A stretch of 64,000 nucleotides of DNA, from NCBI GenBank assembly GCA_021812385.1, contig JAKANO010000005.1, positions 1 through 64,000 on the forward strand, written 5' to 3'. The notes under the pieces were generated by a model. The model saw nothing but the letters and a program-made list of their open reading frames with translations. It did no database searches and had not been told where the DNA came from. This stretch comes from Pseudomonadota bacterium. Lineage in GTDB: Bacteria; Pseudomonadota; Gammaproteobacteria; Burkholderiales; Thiobacteraceae. Within the stretch, counting starts at the first letter, position 1; each line of letters starts with the position of its first letter. Positions 32,157-40,884 of the stretch are shown here, in pieces. A program made the position numbers and the translations under genes.

Positions 32157-33482
32157 ATGTTTTCAAACCGAATACTGCGCGCCCTCCTCCTTGCCCTTAG
32201 CCTGGGCGCCCTGGTCAGCGCCTGCGCCAAGGAAACGCCCACCGCGTCCAACCCGGCCTTGAGCGATCCGCATGCCCAGCTCGACAGCATCGTGCTGGGC
32301 ATGGGTTGCTTCTGGGGCGCGGAAAAGCGCATGTCCGAAACGCCGGGCGTGGTCGATGTGGAAAGCGGCTATGCCAATGGCGATATCGCGGGCAGCTACA
32401 AAGCCATCATCGCCCAAGAGTACGCCCTGCGTAGCGGCCAGAGCAATCTGCGCAACCACGCGGAAGTGGTCAAGGTCAGCTTCGACCCCGCCAAGACCAC
32501 ACTGGAAACCATCCTGATCAAATTTTGGGAAAGCCATAACCCCACCCAGGGCAACCGCCAGGGCAACGACGTCGGCACCAACTATCGCAGCGCCATCTAC
32601 ACCCATGGCCCGGCGCAACAAGAAGTCGCGCTCAAAACCCGCGCGGTCTACCAACAAGCGCTGACCAAGGCCGGGCTGGGCGCCATCACCACCGAAATTG
32701 CTCCGCTTAAAAACTACTACCCCGCAGAGGACTACCATCAGGACTACCTCAAGAAACATCCCGATGGCTACTGCGGCCTGGGCGGCACCGGCGTGCACTA
32801 CCCCGGCTCAAAAAATGTTGCGCAAGCCAAACCAGCGGCGCCCCAACTCGATGGCAAGGCGCTGCATTTTGCGCGCCAGCTGGTGGTGTTCGAAGCGGAA
32901 GACTGCCCGTTCTGCAAACAATTCAAAGCCGAAATTCTCGACCATTGGCAATCGCCCGTGGCCATCCAGAGCACGCTCAACCCCAACGCCCCCAGCGGCT
33001 GGAAACTGGAAATAGACTTGTTCGCCACGCCCACCATCGTGCTGTTCGAAAAAGGCAAAGAAGTCTCGCGCTACACCGGCTACAGCGGCCAAGCAGCCTT
33101 CTGGAAGTGGCTGGGCTTTCAGCTGCTGACACCCGCGCAACAACAGATCGCCTTCGAGCAAGGCACCGAGCGCCCCGGCACCGGATCAAACCTCGACGAA
33201 CATCGCCCCGGCACCTTTGTCGACCCGATCAGCGGCGCGGCTCTATTCCGCAGCGACACCAAGTTCGAAAGCGGCACCGGCTGGCCCAGCTTTTTCAACC
33301 CGGTACCGGGCGCCATCGTCCTGCATGAAGACGACGCGTATGGCATGAAGCGCGTCGAAGTGCGCAGCGCCAGCTCCGGCATCCACCTCGGCCACGTCTT
33401 CGACGACGGCCCAGCGCCCACCCACAAGCGCTACTGCATCAATGGCAATGTGCTGAAGTTCGTGCCTGATGCAGGAAAATGA
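32157..33482 (+). CDS. msrAB: trifunctional MsrA - thioredoxin-like - MsrB peptide methionine sulfoxide reductase
   Basis: VLGMGCFWGAEKRMSETPGVVDVESGYANG (MsrA); CPFCKQF (Trx/Grx-like); SGTGWPSFFNPV...HLGHVFDDGPAPTHKRYCINGNVLKFVP (MsrB). Confidence 0.93.
   Translation: MFSNRILRALLLALSLGALVSACAKETPTASNPALSDPHAQLDSIVLGMGCFWGAEKRMSETPGVVDVESGYANGDIAGSYKAIIAQEYALRSGQSNLRNHAEVVKVSFDPAKTTLETILIKFWESHNPTQGNRQGNDVGTNYRSAIYTHGPAQQEVALKTRAVYQQALTKAGLGAITTEIAPLKNYYPAEDYHQDYLKKHPDGYCGLGGTGVHYPGSKNVAQAKPAAPQLDGKALHFARQLVVFEAEDCPFCKQFKAEILDHWQSPVAIQSTLNPNAPSGWKLEIDLFATPTIVLFEKGKEVSRYTGYSGQAAFWKWLGFQLLTPAQQQIAFEQGTERPGTGSNLDEHRPGTFVDPISGAALFRSDTKFESGTGWPSFFNPVPGAIVLHEDDAYGMKRVEVRSASSGIHLGHVFDDGPAPTHKRYCINGNVLKFVPDAGK
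33243..33482 (+). repeat. msrB 3'-end direct repeat, copy 1
   Basis: 240 bp aligned to 35661-35900 with about 14 differences by manual count. Confidence 0.93.
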
Positions 33483-33564
33483 GGATGATCGGTGGAATCA
33501 GTTTTTTTCGACGTAACCATACAAGATGTGAGCGGTGACCTTGCGATTGCAAGCGCACGTAGCG

Positions 33565-34062
33565 TCAAGCTCCGAGCAGTTTGAGCAACTCATCGATAAT
33601 CGGCTCGCTTTGCCTGCCAGCTTCGAGACACGCCTTTCCGAAATGCTCCGCATAGTTTTGCTGCTCCGTAGGATCGTTATTCAAGTACGGCGCCAGCAGT
33701 TTCTTAAATGCTGCCGGATCGCCGACAGGGTGTTTCCCCAGCATCCGTAACATGAGCGCATCGAAACATGGCTCCGACGGTAGTACTTGGATTCTTTTTA
33801 CCTTCGCCTGCTTCGCGAGCGCCGGCGACCAATCAGTATCCGTATCCAGCATCACAGCCACGTTATCGTAAGCCGTGTTGGCAATTTGTCGCACGGTCCA
33901 TTCAATGATGTGCTTAGCACTTTTTCCACCCGCACTCTTCACGGTCACGGACAACCCACAGCGGCGCGGCACATAAAGCTGCTTCAGATGATTCAGAAAC
34001 GCTTTTTCGTGATATCCCTCGCCCACCAACAAAAGGGTGCGCTGCGCTTTCCAGATTGCCAT
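33565..34062 (-). CDS. TOPRIM-like/RloB-like small protein (partner of ATPase)
   Basis: TLLLVGEGYHEKAFLNHLKQLY...VAVMLDTDTDWSPAL (GE...E / DxDxD layout). Confidence 0.7.
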   Translation of the reverse strand: MAIWKAQRTLLLVGEGYHEKAFLNHLKQLYVPRRCGLSVTVKSAGGKSAKHIIEWTVRQIANTAYDNVAVMLDTDTDWSPALAKQAKVKRIQVLPSEPCFDALMLRMLGKHPVGDPAAFKKLLAPYLNNDPTEQQNYAEHFGKACLEAGRQSEPIIDELLKLLGA

Positions 34063-34073
34063 GTGCGCGCCGA

Positions 34074-35255
34074 TCAGAACGAAGGCACAGCGCCATAGGC
34101 GCCCGCCATGTACTTGGCGTAGAAGTTATCGTCAGCCCGGATACCTTCCACTGCATCCATACGGCTCGCCGAGCTTTCGCAGTCGGGATTCTTCTCGACC
34201 AGCATCACCTGCGATTTGTGAATCAGATTCAGAACTTCCATCGCATGACAGGTGAACAGCAGTTGCGCCCGAAGCGGGTTAGTAGCTGGGTTGGCGAACA
34301 AATCCAAAATCGGCTCCAACATATGCGGGTGTAGGTCATTCTCGAATTCGTCGATCACCGCAAGGCCACCGAGTTCAAGCACTGGCAGCAGCTTCGAAAG
34401 AAGCACAAATGCGCCCTGTGTTCCACTGGACTCCAGCGCAAACGGCAAACGATACTCTTGCTCGTGGTTCACATGCTTGCCGAACGGAACCCAGACTTTT
34501 TTGCTTGGTTCCTGCGGGTCATTGGCCGGGAGCTCCTGCAAATCTACGCCCGACAAGCCGAGATCCCACGATGCAAGTAGCCGATCCATCCGAGCGCGTT
34601 GCGCTGGATGCGCGGAAAAATGTTGCGCGGCGGCCAATACAGCCTGATCACCCATGGGCACTCGGCCAAGAATATTCACATTCGTCACCACATACGCCGC
34701 AGCCATGCGCTTGGCCAGCGGCACATCGTATTGCGCGGCCCAGGAAATCAGCGAAACATTCGGCCGCACCTTGCGCGCTTCTTGCGCCGCAAGGCCGAAA
34801 TCCTGCTGCTTGACCACATAGGCACCCTTATTCGGATCCCAGTCCCGCACAAACACATAGCCGAAACGTTCGCGCTTCTGGTACAACGCTTCATGCAGCA
34901 CGCGCTCAGGCGTGCAACGCAACACATAGCGCCAAAGCTTGCCATCGAAATCCACAACACATTCGAACTCGGAAGGCTCGCCGGTGGCAGCGAAATGCGG
35001 CGCAATCGGAATACCCGCGTCCGTAGGGTGCCGGAACGAATGACCAAGAAACCACGCCAAAAAAACGACCGGTTTTAACAGGGCGGTCTTGCCGCTACCA
35101 TTCGGGCCAATAACAGCCATCAGCTTCGATGTTCGCTCGCCCGTTTCCACCTCGGCCATCCAATTGGTCAGAACGACCTTACGGCTCACACTCAGGTCAA
35201 CCTCGGCCCGGTCGCGAAACGACTGAAAGTTGGAGAAAGCATAGCTATGAAGCAC
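34074..35255 (-). CDS. AAA15/OLD-like ATPase (RloA/AbiLi/AriA-like)
   Basis: Walker A MAVIGPNGSGKTALL; Walker B LGGLAVIDEFENDLHPHMLEPILDLF; GTG start at 35255 preferred (aggagg RBS in frame just upstream) over TTG 35276. Confidence 0.82.
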   Translation of the reverse strand: MLHSYAFSNFQSFRDRAEVDLSVSRKVVLTNWMAEVETGERTSKLMAVIGPNGSGKTALLKPVVFLAWFLGHSFRHPTDAGIPIAPHFAATGEPSEFECVVDFDGKLWRYVLRCTPERVLHEALYQKRERFGYVFVRDWDPNKGAYVVKQQDFGLAAQEARKVRPNVSLISWAAQYDVPLAKRMAAAYVVTNVNILGRVPMGDQAVLAAAQHFSAHPAQRARMDRLLASWDLGLSGVDLQELPANDPQEPSKKVWVPFGKHVNHEQEYRLPFALESSGTQGAFVLLSKLLPVLELGGLAVIDEFENDLHPHMLEPILDLFANPATNPLRAQLLFTCHAMEVLNLIHKSQVMLVEKNPDCESSASRMDAVEGIRADDNFYAKYMAGAYGAVPSF

Positions 35256-35660
35256 AAAACCTCCTATTAATGACAACTATCAACATACATTTGTTAATTA
35301 TGGCATTTATTATAAAAACTTCAAGCATTAATCCAGGCAAGGGGAAAAGCGCGGGCACCCCCGCTAGCGCAGAACCGCGACTGCCTCCAGCATCGCCTTT
35401 TCGGCCCCATGCATCGCGGGTCGGCCTTTGAGCCGTCAGGACACCGCCAGGGGATCCAAACCCATCACCTTCGGCACCCAATACAGCCATACCTCCAGAT
35501 CCAGCTTCTTGTTCCGCTCATTGACGAACTACCGAGGTCTCCTCGGTAGTTACGGCCTTCATTGGCAGTAAGTGCAAATTTTGCACAATCCAATTTTCAG
35601 CAGACAGTGTTTCCATATTGGAAACAGTTGCAACTTCACCTCGCCACACAGAAATGCCCC

Positions 35661-35900
35661 CTATTCCGCAGCGACACCAAGTTCGAAAGCGGCACCGGCT
35701 GGCCCAGCTTTTTCAACCCAGTGCCGGGCGCCATCGTCCTGCACGAAGATGACGCGTATGGCATGAAGCGCGTAGAAGTGCGCAGCGCCAGCTCCGGCAT
35801 CCACCTCGGCCATGTCTTCGACGACGGCCCAGCGCCCACCCACAAGCGCTACTGCATCAATGGGAATGTGCTGAAGTTCGTGCCCGACGCGGCGAAGTAA
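35661..35900 (+). pseudogene. msrB 3'-end fragment (displaced copy)
   Basis: CPLFRSDTKFESGTGWPSFFNPVPGAIVLHEDDAYGMKRVEV...KFVPDAAK; no N-terminal part of MsrB or start context. Confidence 0.9.
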
Positions 35901-36023
35901 GGGGCGCCGCAAGCGATACCGTGCGCCGTTTCTTCCCCGATTATTGGGCCTGTTGTGTTGGGCTTGATGAGGGCGTTTGTTCCGGGTAGGCTGGCGTTTT
36001 CTTAACGTTTCGTTAAAGGTTTC

Positions 36024-36590
36024 ATGCGTTACCGCACCCTGCTTCTGCTCGCTTACACCCTATTGCCCGGCGCAGCCCTGGCAAAAGTCCATGAAGATCT
36101 TGTGTACTCGTACTACGAAGTAAAAGCGCGTTCTGATCAGCCGCTTTACGCACAACTGTACGCAGCATCGCCCATCAAAGAGGAAGGGCAGACCTTTCAC
36201 AGTTTCACGAACTGGGATCTCCAGTGGACACTCAAATTGAACGCCGATAAATCCGGATTTTGCCGTATAGCGCGGGCCACGACGAAATTGCACGCCATGA
36301 TGATTCTGCCAAAGTTAGATGGCGCGAATACACAACAACTCACCAGCTTTGATCATTACATTGCAGCGCTTCGGCAACATGAGTTGGGCCATTACAAAAT
36401 TGCGGAACAGGCCGCGCAAGCCATCGAATATAAATTACACGCTGTTAAAGGAATGCGCAATTGCAGAACTTTGCAGGCATACGCCGATAAAAACGCTCGG
36501 CGCACGCTGGAATACTTCAACGAAAAAAACCGCCAATATGATAGAGATACAAACCATGGCAAGACGCAAGGTGCATGGCTTGATAATTAG
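36024..36590 (+). CDS. DUF922-like exported putative zinc protease
   Basis: Signal peptide; AALRQHELGHYKIAEQAAQAIE (HExxH-type HELGH). Confidence 0.78.
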   Translation: MRYRTLLLLAYTLLPGAALAKVHEDLVYSYYEVKARSDQPLYAQLYAASPIKEEGQTFHSFTNWDLQWTLKLNADKSGFCRIARATTKLHAMMILPKLDGANTQQLTSFDHYIAALRQHELGHYKIAEQAAQAIEYKLHAVKGMRNCRTLQAYADKNARRTLEYFNEKNRQYDRDTNHGKTQGAWLDN

Positions 36591-36721
36591 GCCTTTAATC
36601 TAGATCGCTGCGCTTAATTCGATTCACTAATTACTCAGCCAATAAACTAGCCTGCCCACAAGCGTTACTGCATCAACATGTGTGACGGATCTTTGGGGAT
36701 GTAGATTTCTGTGATGTCATA

Positions 36722-37435
36722 ATGCAAGACGCGACCACATGCATACCGCGAGTTGAAACGCTACTGGAGGGACAACACATGCACGAGCTAGAAGAACTAG
36801 AACGCATCCGAAAAATCGCAAGAAAGTGCTCTCGCCGACAAGTCGTCTGGGGAAGTCTAACAACCTCGTCCACCGTGCGTGGTGGCCTTTGGCTTTCCTT
36901 GGGCCTAAGCACGTCTCTTGTCGTTCTCGGAGGCATATATTCTGAGCCAGTCAGCTTGATATTCGGCTCATTGGGATTTCTGATTTCACGGGTTGTTTTC
37001 CGAGAGGCGCTTAAGCAAATTCACAAGGATCGATTCGAGAAACACCCCCACCTACTCGATGCGTACTGGTCCGATTTCAGATGGCTTAGATTTATGCAAT
37101 TCAAGCAGCTTTTGCAAGATAGCGGCTTTTCTTCCGAACGAGCAGCCATCCTGCGCACCTATGCAAAGCAAGAGCATAATCTCATTCGGCACCGTAGCCT
37201 ATTGTCTCGTCCAATTGTTACTGGATCAGCCACATTAATTGTCGCAGTTAGTGCGACACTACTTGGAATCGAGCCAGTCTGGAAGAGTGGGTGGCCCGCG
37301 CTCGTATTAGGTGTTCTTGGCGTCATATTCGCCTACTCAGTTCTGTTGTCCGATCTGTTCCCATCTACAACCTTCTGGAACAAAGAATTGGAGCTATTCC
37401 TAAGCTGGTATGCAGGCATGCCCGACGACAGGTAG
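36722..37435 (+). CDS. hypothetical membrane protein
   Basis: 237 aa with paired hydrophobic segments; ELEELERIRKIARKCSRRQ. Confidence 0.6.
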   Translation: MQDATTCIPRVETLLEGQHMHELEELERIRKIARKCSRRQVVWGSLTTSSTVRGGLWLSLGLSTSLVVLGGIYSEPVSLIFGSLGFLISRVVFREALKQIHKDRFEKHPHLLDAYWSDFRWLRFMQFKQLLQDSGFSSERAAILRTYAKQEHNLIRHRSLLSRPIVTGSATLIVAVSATLLGIEPVWKSGWPALVLGVLGVIFAYSVLLSDLFPSTTFWNKELELFLSWYAGMPDDR

Positions 37436-37489
37436 CGCCTCTAACCCTACGCCTAAAGGTGATTCGCCAGATTAACCGCGCGGCAGTAC

Positions 37490-40400
37490 TCAGACCTTTG
37501 TTTCCCCACGCCCACGCAATGCCTCATACAACCGTGCCGGCCCAAGCAGTACATCCTTCAGCCCATCGCGTACACGTTCGGAATCCAACGCTTGCTTGCT
37601 CATCGTGCTGTGTGCGGAGAGCGCATCCATAATGGCGTTCATCAGCTCGTTGGCGAAGTCGGGCGAGTTGGAGAACTGCTCCTTGGTATTGTTGCTCGCC
37701 TGCCGCACCAGGATGTCCGATTCCAGCAGCTTGCCTTTCAACACATGGTTCACGTACACCAGCTTGTCGTCGTCGCTCAGTTCACCATCAAACAGCGTGT
37801 TCACCTTCTCGATGATTTCCGCGAGAAGCGCCTTTTCCTTCTCCTGTAATTGACCACTACCCGGATCTGTCAGTGGCGGCAATGGCTCGCCCACGCCCAG
37901 CGGCAAGGCGCGCTTGCCCTGATTTTTCAGCTTGTGGTGGGTCAGCACCACCTTCGACAAATCCACGCCCTCGCGCTCGCGTCCGAACTCCAATAGCGGC
38001 AGCAAGCGCCGGAAAAAGATCGCGCGCTTCTCGATGGCAGTATTGCCGTAATCGAAAATCTGCGACAGGAAGGCATACACGCGCTGGAAGCTGCCTAAGT
38101 CACGCTTGAATAGTTGTAACGCATTCATCTCGTCCTGCGCCGCCTGTGTAGCCCTGGCATCCTTCAGCGCCTGCGCATCCTGCCATGCCTTGCGCGCCGC
38201 TTGGTAGCGCTTGAGCAATCGGTCTGCCACCGGTTCCAGCGCCGCATTCAATTCGTATTGCGCTCCATTCGGGTTCATCTCCACCGCCACCACGCGCTCC
38301 ACCTCAAACTCGTCGTAATAGCCTGCCGCGTCCAACTTGGCGCGCAAGTCATACACCAGATGCGGATCGGTCACGCCCGCCAGCTCTGCCGTGGCGTAGT
38401 AGGTCTTGAACGCATCCAGCACTTCTTCCGCTGCGTTCACGAAGTCGAGGATGTAAGTCGTGTCCTTGCCGGGATAGGCGCGGTTCAGGCGCGAAAGGGT
38501 CTGCACCGCCTGGATACCCGCCAAGCGCTTGTCCACATACATGCCGCACAATAGCGGCTGGTCGAAGCCGGTCTGGAACTTGTTCGCCACCAGCAGTATC
38601 TGGTATTCGTCCGTGGCGAACGCCTCGCGCATGTCGCGCCCGCGCAGGTTCGGGTTCAGCGCCTTGCTGTTCTCGGTGAAGGGATCGGGCCCGGATTCTT
38701 TATCGTGTACCTCGCCGGAGAAAGCCACCAGCGTGCCGATCTTGTAGTTCTGCGATTTCACGTACTGGTCTATCGCCAGTTGCCAGCGCACCGCCTCCAG
38801 GCGGCTGCCGACTACCACCATCGCCTTGGCGCGGCCTTCCAGCAGCGGCGCGACATTCTCGCGGAAATGCTCCACCACCACCTGCACCTTCTGGCTGATG
38901 TTGTAGGGATGCAGGCGCACCCAGCGCATGATGCCCTTCATCGCCGCGCCGCGTTCCACCTCCGTCTCGTCCCACTCGCGGTCCTCGCTGGCGAGCTTGA
39001 AAGCCAGGCTGTAGGGCGTGTAGTTCTTCAGCACGTCGAGGATGAAACCCTCCTCGATCGCCTGTCGCATCGAATACACATGAAACGGCGCAGGCAGGTT
39101 GTCCGGCCCGGCGGGCAGCGCCGGATTCGGGCGGCGGCCAAACAGCTCCAGCGTCTTGGACTTGGGCGTAGCGGTAAACGCCACATAGGTAATACCTGCG
39201 TCGTTAGCGCGCGCCGCCATCTGCGCGGCCAGCAAATCTTCCGTGCTCACCTCGCCGCCATCGGCCAACTCTTCCAATTCTTCGGCCGACAACACCGCTT
39301 TTAGGTTGGCCGCCGCCGAGCCGGTCTGCGAGCTATGCGCCTCGTCGGCGATCACCGCGAAGCGCTTGCCCTGCGTCGCCGCCAGCTCCTGCACCGCCTT
39401 CAGCGCGAAGGGAAAAGTCTGGATGGTGCACACCACGATCTTCTTGCCGCCGGAAAGCGCCTCGGCCAGCTCCTTGCTCTTGCTGGCGCTCTCGCCCTTG
39501 ATCGTCGCCACCACGCCCGATGTGCGCTCGAAATCGAAAATCGCCTCCTGCAACTGCGCGTCCAGCACATTACGATCCGACACCACCAGCACCGAGTCGA
39601 ACAGTTTCTTATGCTGTGCATCGTGCAAATCCGCGAGGAAGTGCGACGACCAAGCAATGGAATTGGTCTTGCCGGAGCCGGCGGAATGCTGGATCAGGTA
39701 TTTCTGCCCCGCGCCCTCGGCCAGCACAGTCGCCAGCAGTTTGCGCGTCGCATCGAGCTGATGATAGCGCGGGAAAATAATCGAGGTGATCTGCTTCTTG
39801 CTGTCGCGCTTGGTGACGATATAGCGGCCGATGATCTCCAGCCAGCTATCGCGCGCCCACACTTCTTCCCACAGGTAGGCGGTGCGGTGGCCGTGCGGAT
39901 TCACCGGATTGCCCGCCGCGCCGTTGTCGCCCCGGTTGAACGGCAGGAAAGTCGTCCCCGCGCCCAGCAGGCGCGTGCTCATCATCGCCGCGCTGTTGCT
40001 CACCGCGAAATGCACCAGCGCCCCGCGTGGGAAATCCAGCAGCGGCTCGGCGGCAGGCTGCCCCTTCGGCCTCGGGTGGCGGTCGAAGCGGTACTGATCC
40101 ACCGCGTCTTCCACAGATTGGGTGAAATCGCTTTTCAGCTCCACCGTCGCCACCGGGATGCCGTTGAGGAACAGCACCAGGTCGATGGCGTTCTCGTTGT
40201 GCAGCGAATAGCGCACCTGCCGCACCACACGCAGCCGATTGGCGGCGTACTTGGCCTGCAACTCCGGATTCATTGCCAGCGCGGGCTTGAACTGCGCGAG
40301 GCTCACCGGCTGGCGCAGCCCCAGCAACTCCACCCCGTGGCGCAGCACATCCAGCATACCCCGGTCGTCCAGTTGCTTGCGGATGCGGTCGAGCAACACT

Positions 40401-40603
40401 GCTTCCGCCGCCGCGCCGTGGTTTTTGTTCAAGGTCTCCCATGCCTGCGGCTGCGTCGCCTGCACCCAGGTCGCAACATCAGCGGGGATCAAGGCGCGGG
40501 CGCGATCATAGGCGGCATAGTCGCCCTCGACATACAGCCAGCCGTGCGCCGCGAGGTGCGCGCAGATGTCGTTCTCGAATTCGATTTCCTTGTGCAGGCT
40601 CAT
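37490..40603 (-). CDS. hsdR: type I restriction enzyme endonuclease subunit
   Basis: MSLHKEIEFENDICAHLAAHGW...; QHSAGSGKTNSIAW; VIADEAHSSQTG; start 40603 preferred over 40897. Confidence 0.95.
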   Translation of the reverse strand: MSLHKEIEFENDICAHLAAHGWLYVEGDYAAYDRARALIPADVATWVQATQPQAWETLNKNHGAAAEAVLLDRIRKQLDDRGMLDVLRHGVELLGLRQPVSLAQFKPALAMNPELQAKYAANRLRVVRQVRYSLHNENAIDLVLFLNGIPVATVELKSDFTQSVEDAVDQYRFDRHPRPKGQPAAEPLLDFPRGALVHFAVSNSAAMMSTRLLGAGTTFLPFNRGDNGAAGNPVNPHGHRTAYLWEEVWARDSWLEIIGRYIVTKRDSKKQITSIIFPRYHQLDATRKLLATVLAEGAGQKYLIQHSAGSGKTNSIAWSSHFLADLHDAQHKKLFDSVLVVSDRNVLDAQLQEAIFDFERTSGVVATIKGESASKSKELAEALSGGKKIVVCTIQTFPFALKAVQELAATQGKRFAVIADEAHSSQTGSAAANLKAVLSAEELEELADGGEVSTEDLLAAQMAARANDAGITYVAFTATPKSKTLELFGRRPNPALPAGPDNLPAPFHVYSMRQAIEEGFILDVLKNYTPYSLAFKLASEDREWDETEVERGAAMKGIMRWVRLHPYNISQKVQVVVEHFRENVAPLLEGRAKAMVVVGSRLEAVRWQLAIDQYVKSQNYKIGTLVAFSGEVHDKESGPDPFTENSKALNPNLRGRDMREAFATDEYQILLVANKFQTGFDQPLLCGMYVDKRLAGIQAVQTLSRLNRAYPGKDTTYILDFVNAAEEVLDAFKTYYATAELAGVTDPHLVYDLRAKLDAAGYYDEFEVERVVAVEMNPNGAQYELNAALEPVADRLLKRYQAARKAWQDAQALKDARATQAAQDEMNALQLFKRDLGSFQRVYAFLSQIFDYGNTAIEKRAIFFRRLLPLLEFGREREGVDLSKVVLTHHKLKNQGKRALPLGVGEPLPPLTDPGSGQLQEKEKALLAEIIEKVNTLFDGELSDDDKLVYVNHVLKGKLLESDILVRQASNNTKEQFSNSPDFANELMNAIMDALSAHSTMSKQALDSERVRDGLKDVLLGPARLYEALRGRGETKV

Positions 40604-40884
40604 GGCTGACCATACACCGCATCGTGGTCGCCGACATTGACCGGGATGATCTGCTCGCCCTGAATCAACAGTTCCAGCGTAATGCGGTAAGACAGGTTGA
40701 TCGAAACGGAATGCAGGCCCTGCAACTTGCCGCTCAGGGCATGCAGGCGCAGCGAGGGGTGGAAGGGATTGGCTTCCAGCAGTTGCAGGGTCTTCAGGTA
40801 TTGCTGGCGGAGGTCTGGATGCCTTTTCAGCCAGCGCGCGGCGCGGCGGTTGTAGGCATCGGTGAATACCAGCGCATAGCTCAT
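40600..40884 (-). CDS. RelE/ParE-superfamily toxin
   Basis: MSYALVFTDAYNRRAARWLKRHPDLRQQYLKTLQLLEANPFHPSLRLHALSG...YRITLELLI. Confidence 0.85.
   Translation of the reverse strand: MSYALVFTDAYNRRAARWLKRHPDLRQQYLKTLQLLEANPFHPSLRLHALSGKLQGLHSVSINLSYRITLELLIQGEQIIPVNVGDHDAVYGQP

Noticed and set aside
35562-35900. Second msrB as an intact functional gene
   Set aside because: It lacks the N-terminal third of the MsrB domain and has only a TTG with no RBS; treated as a displaced fragment.
39335-40609. 424 aa plus-strand ORF antisense to hsdR
   Set aside because: Shadow ORF with His/Arg/Gln-rich low-information translation; hsdR motifs are clear on the minus strand.
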